A program made the position numbers and the translations under genes. Shown in pieces: positions 61,721-64,000 of a stretch of 64,000 bases of DNA (within the stretch, counting starts at the first letter, position 1; every line of letters starts with the position of its first letter). Source of the DNA: Gemmatimonadales bacterium (GTDB taxonomy: Bacteria; Gemmatimonadota; Gemmatimonadetes; Palauibacterales; Palauibacteraceae); contig VXOJ01000016.1 of the NCBI GenBank assembly GCA_009840115.1, positions 1-64,000 of the forward strand. The letters are read 5' to 3'. The notes beneath the pieces are model-generated. The model saw nothing but the letters and a program-made list of their open reading frames with translations. It made no database searches and was not told where the DNA came from.

Positions 61721-63328
61721 CTAGTCGGCCTCGGCGCGTACGATGCGGGCCAGATTCACGCGGCGCGCTTGTGTGCTGGAGGCCTCCGGCAGCTCATCCA
61801 GAAAGTGAATGAGATCCGGCACTCTGTGCTCTGCCAGAGATTCGTGGCAGAAATCGCGGATTTCGTCGGCCGTGATCAGGGCCCCTTCGGCAGTGATCAC
61901 GCAGGCACAGATGAGTTCGCCCAGCACGTCGTTGGGGATCCCGAGAACCACCGCTTCTTCCACCGCGGGGTGGGACCGGAGCTGCGCTTCGACTTCGGCG
62001 GGGTGAACGCTGTTACCCCCGCGAAGAATCACGTCGCTCAGGCGGCCGACGATATGCAGGTAACCCTCGGGGTCCACCATCGCAAGGTCACCGGTCTTCA
62101 GGAAGCCGTCCTCGGTCATGGTCTTCCGAGTCTGGCCGGGTTGGCGGAAGTATCCGTGCATCACGTTGAAACCGCGCACGGCGAGTTCGCCCACGGACTC
62201 GTTGGGGAGTTCCCCGCCGGCCTCGTCAAGCACCCTCACCTCGACCCCTTCGAGTGGCCGACCCACCGTGTGGGCCCGCTTCGACTCCGGATCCGACCGG
62301 GCCGTGATCGACACCGTGGGGGAGGTCTCGGTGAGGCCGTAGGCGCTCTCGAGATCGGGGATCAGGCGACGGCGCGCATCGCGCACGAGGGCCTCGCCGA
62401 CCGGGGCGCCCGCGATGACCCCGGTGCGCAGCGAGTCGGGCCGGGCCCTGCCCTGTTCCAGCGCCCTAAGCAGCATCACGAACATGGTCGGGACGCCGTG
62501 AACGACCGTGGCCTCGTGCTCCCGCGCGAGCGCGAGCGCGCCCGACGCGTCGAAGGTCTCCTGCAGCACGAGCGCCCCCCCGGTGCCGAGCGTCGTGAGC
62601 AGCGCCGTGAGCCCGAAGATGTTCGGCAGCGGGACGACACAGAGCGTGCGATCCTCGGCCTCCAACTCCAGCCGTGCGGCGGTCGCGAGCGCGGTCCGCA
62701 CCAGGTTGTCGTGCGTGAGGACGACCCCCTTCGGGGCCCCCGTGGTGCCGGGAGTGTACAGGATCGCGCACGGATCGCGGTGCGGGTCCACCTCCGTCGG
62801 CGGGATTTCCCGACCGCGGCCGCTCGCGATGAGATCCTCGAACTGGAAGATCCGGTCGTCGTACCAGAGATCCTCCTCTCCGACCGTCACCACGTACTGA
62901 AGATCCGGCAGCCGCGTGAGGAGGCTCTCGAAACGCTGGAGGTAGTCCACGCCGTTCCAGTTCTCCGCCGTGATCGCGACGGCGGCCTCGGAATTCCGCA
63001 GCGTGAAGCGGAGTTCGCGCGGCGAACAGTTCGGACCGATGGGCACGAGGACGGCGCCCGCTTCCGCGACCGCCAGGGCGGAGACCACGAATTCGGGCCA
63101 GTTGGGCAACTGGACCGCGACGCGGTCCCCCGGCTCGACCCCCAGGTTGTGAAGCCCCACCGCGAGGGCGCGGGCCTGCGCCGCGACGCGGGAATAGCTC
63201 CACGACCCGCCCCCCGCCCATATGCAGGGCGCGTGCGGGCTCAACTCCGCGTGTCGCGCGAAGAGACCGGCGACGCTGAGCGTGGAGGTCGGGGACGGTT
63301 CGGGGGGGATCACTTCCGACAATCTCAA
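61721..63328 (-). CDS. AMP-forming acyl-CoA/acyl-ligase family enzyme
   Basis: A 535-residue adenylate-forming ligase. The P-loop is CAILYTPGTTGAPKGVVLTH (a Pro replaces the usual Ser in YTSGTTG). SAYGLTETSPTVSIT, DGFLKTGDLAMVDPEGYLHI and ILRGGNSVHPAEVE follow; the catalytic Lys region near the C-terminus reads SSTQARRVNLARIVR, without the usual PRTxTGKI lysine. It may therefore be an impaired adenylator or act only in the second half-reaction. Starts with TTG 63328 in a TTGA overlap with aroB. Substrate not predictable. Confidence 0.83.
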   Translation of the reverse strand: MRLSEVIPPEPSPTSTLSVAGLFARHAELSPHAPCIWAGGGSWSYSRVAAQARALAVGLHNLGVEPGDRVAVQLPNWPEFVVSALAVAEAGAVLVPIGPNCSPRELRFTLRNSEAAVAITAENWNGVDYLQRFESLLTRLPDLQYVVTVGEEDLWYDDRIFQFEDLIASGRGREIPPTEVDPHRDPCAILYTPGTTGAPKGVVLTHDNLVRTALATAARLELEAEDRTLCVVPLPNIFGLTALLTTLGTGGALVLQETFDASGALALAREHEATVVHGVPTMFVMLLRALEQGRARPDSLRTGVIAGAPVGEALVRDARRRLIPDLESAYGLTETSPTVSITARSDPESKRAHTVGRPLEGVEVRVLDEAGGELPNESVGELAVRGFNVMHGYFRQPGQTRKTMTEDGFLKTGDLAMVDPEGYLHIVGRLSDVILRGGNSVHPAEVEAQLRSHPAVEEAVVLGIPNDVLGELICACVITAEGALITADEIRDFCHESLAEHRVPDLIHFLDELPEASSTQARRVNLARIVRAEAD

Positions 63329-64000
63329 ACGCCCGGGGCCGGTCGTAAAGCCGTCGCGAGCGGTTGTCCGAGGTCCTCCTCGCCGAGAGCGAAGCTGTGG
63401 CGTCCATCGGCGTCGGTGGCCACCTCGCCGAGCCGCGACAGGAATACGCAGCGGATCCGGTCCCGACGCGCCTTCTTGTCCTTCGACATCGCATCCCGAA
63501 TCTCGGCTGGCTCGCGGTCCGTCTCCCAGTCGCCGTCGAGCCCGCACGCTTCCAGCAGCGCGGTGAGCTGTTCGGAGGTTCCGTGCTCGGTGACGCCTAG
63601 CAGTTCTCCCAGACGCGATTCGACGCGCATGCCCGCGGCGACGGCCTCGCCATGCAGGAGCTTGTAGCCCTCGAGAGCTTCCAGGGCGTGGCCGACGGTG
63701 TGTCCGAAATTCAGGATCTCGCGGCGGCCGCGCTCCAGCGGGTCATCGCCGACCACCGCCGCCTTGTGCCCCACGACGCGCTCGATCAGTTCGCCGGACG
63801 CATCCGGGTCGCCGCTCGATAGCGCCGAAGCCCCCCGGTCCATCCAGTCCCAGAGCTCCACATCGAGAATCGCCGCCGTCTTCACGGCCTCCGCCAGCCC
63901 GGCGCAGCGCTGGTGCCGCGGCAGCGTCTCCAGGACGGCGGGATCGATGAGCACGGCCGATGGGTGATGGAAGGCGCCGATCAGGTTCTTGCCCGCCTCG
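63325..64000 (-). CDS. aroB: 3-dehydroquinate synthase, C-terminal part (runs off window)
   Basis: Second step of the shikimate pathway: DAHP to 3-dehydroquinate. The visible ~224 residues contain EAGKNLIGAFHHP at the window edge, CAGLAEAVKTAAILD, the zinc histidines in EILNFGHTVGHALEALEGYK and LLHGEAVAAGM, and MSKDKKARRDRIRCVFL, all AroB signatures. The N-terminal NAD-binding part is beyond the window. Its TGA overlaps the TTG start of the ligase gene. Confidence 0.93.
   Translation of the reverse strand, partial: EAGKNLIGAFHHPSAVLIDPAVLETLPRHQRCAGLAEAVKTAAILDVELWDWMDRGASALSSGDPDASGELIERVVGHKAAVVGDDPLERGRREILNFGHTVGHALEALEGYKLLHGEAVAAGMRVESRLGELLGVTEHGTSEQLTALLEACGLDGDWETDREPAEIRDAMSKDKKARRDRIRCVFLSRLGEVATDADGRHSFALGEEDLGQPLATALRPAPGV

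Overview
The window comes from a very GC-rich (roughly 70 percent) Gram-negative-type bacterium. The mix of genes points to Gemmatimonadota or a close relative: sortilin/BNR-repeat, DUF5916, FG-GAP/ASPIC and S9 secreted proteins, paired M16 peptidases, and a NYN protein with OST-HTH domains. This assignment is an inference from gene families, not from a marker gene. Genes are packed tightly. About twenty neighbouring pairs share a 4-nt NTGA stop/start overlap, and in two places the only start that keeps the conserved N-terminus is CTG.

Layout. 1-10313 (minus): rnpB, an M16 peptidase pair (active plus inactive), a NUDIX hydrolase, an ECF sigma/anti-sigma pair, holA, a SPOR protein, mutS, a TonB-C lipoprotein and the start of ddl. 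10445-15107 (plus): three overlapping genes for exported proteins (beta-propeller, Ig-like HExxH lipoprotein, outer-membrane barrel). 15123-21978 (minus): a 1236-residue FG-GAP/ASPIC lipoprotein, an S9 peptidase and an NTF2-like secreted protein. 22122-26548: tRNA-Arg(TCG) followed by a visibly less GC-rich block. It carries ybaN, a HipA-like kinase with a HIRAN partner, and a convergent VapBC-unknown-PLD operon. An 11-nt repeat of the tRNA 3' end closes the block, which looks like a small stress/defence island. 26559-41203 (minus): cystathionine beta-synthase, DUF5916 protein, homocysteine methyltransferase, MBL lipoprotein, sortilin-like protein, then an operon of nucleotidyltransferase, LeuA-like synthase, isocitrate-dehydrogenase-like enzyme and glutaryl-CoA-dehydrogenase-like enzyme. 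41339-45768 (plus): DUF1499, a lipoprotein, DUF445, SCO1 and CtaG (cytochrome oxidase maturation), ended by a terminator. 45791-49875 (minus): cutA, acyl-CoA synthetase, TPR protein, a Trm112-like protein and folE. 49946-50167 (minus): a promoter, a long-stem RNA and a terminator that look like an unannotated structured RNA (6S-like, or a folE leader). 50261-52343 (plus): a small protein and a Tat-exported amidase. 52362-64000 (minus): gamma-glutamyltransferase, RhlE-type helicase, lysA with an NhaC-type transporter, a 3-methyladenine glycosylase, a large NYN/OST-HTH protein, an acyl-CoA ligase and the 3' part of aroB.

Most of the window is housekeeping and secretion-related. The strongest candidate for an undescribed system is the tRNA-anchored block at 22.1-26.5 kb. 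There, a kinase with HipA-type motifs is translationally coupled to a protein that seems to join the HipA N-terminal subdomain to a HIRAN domain. The second candidate is the structured RNA upstream of folE.
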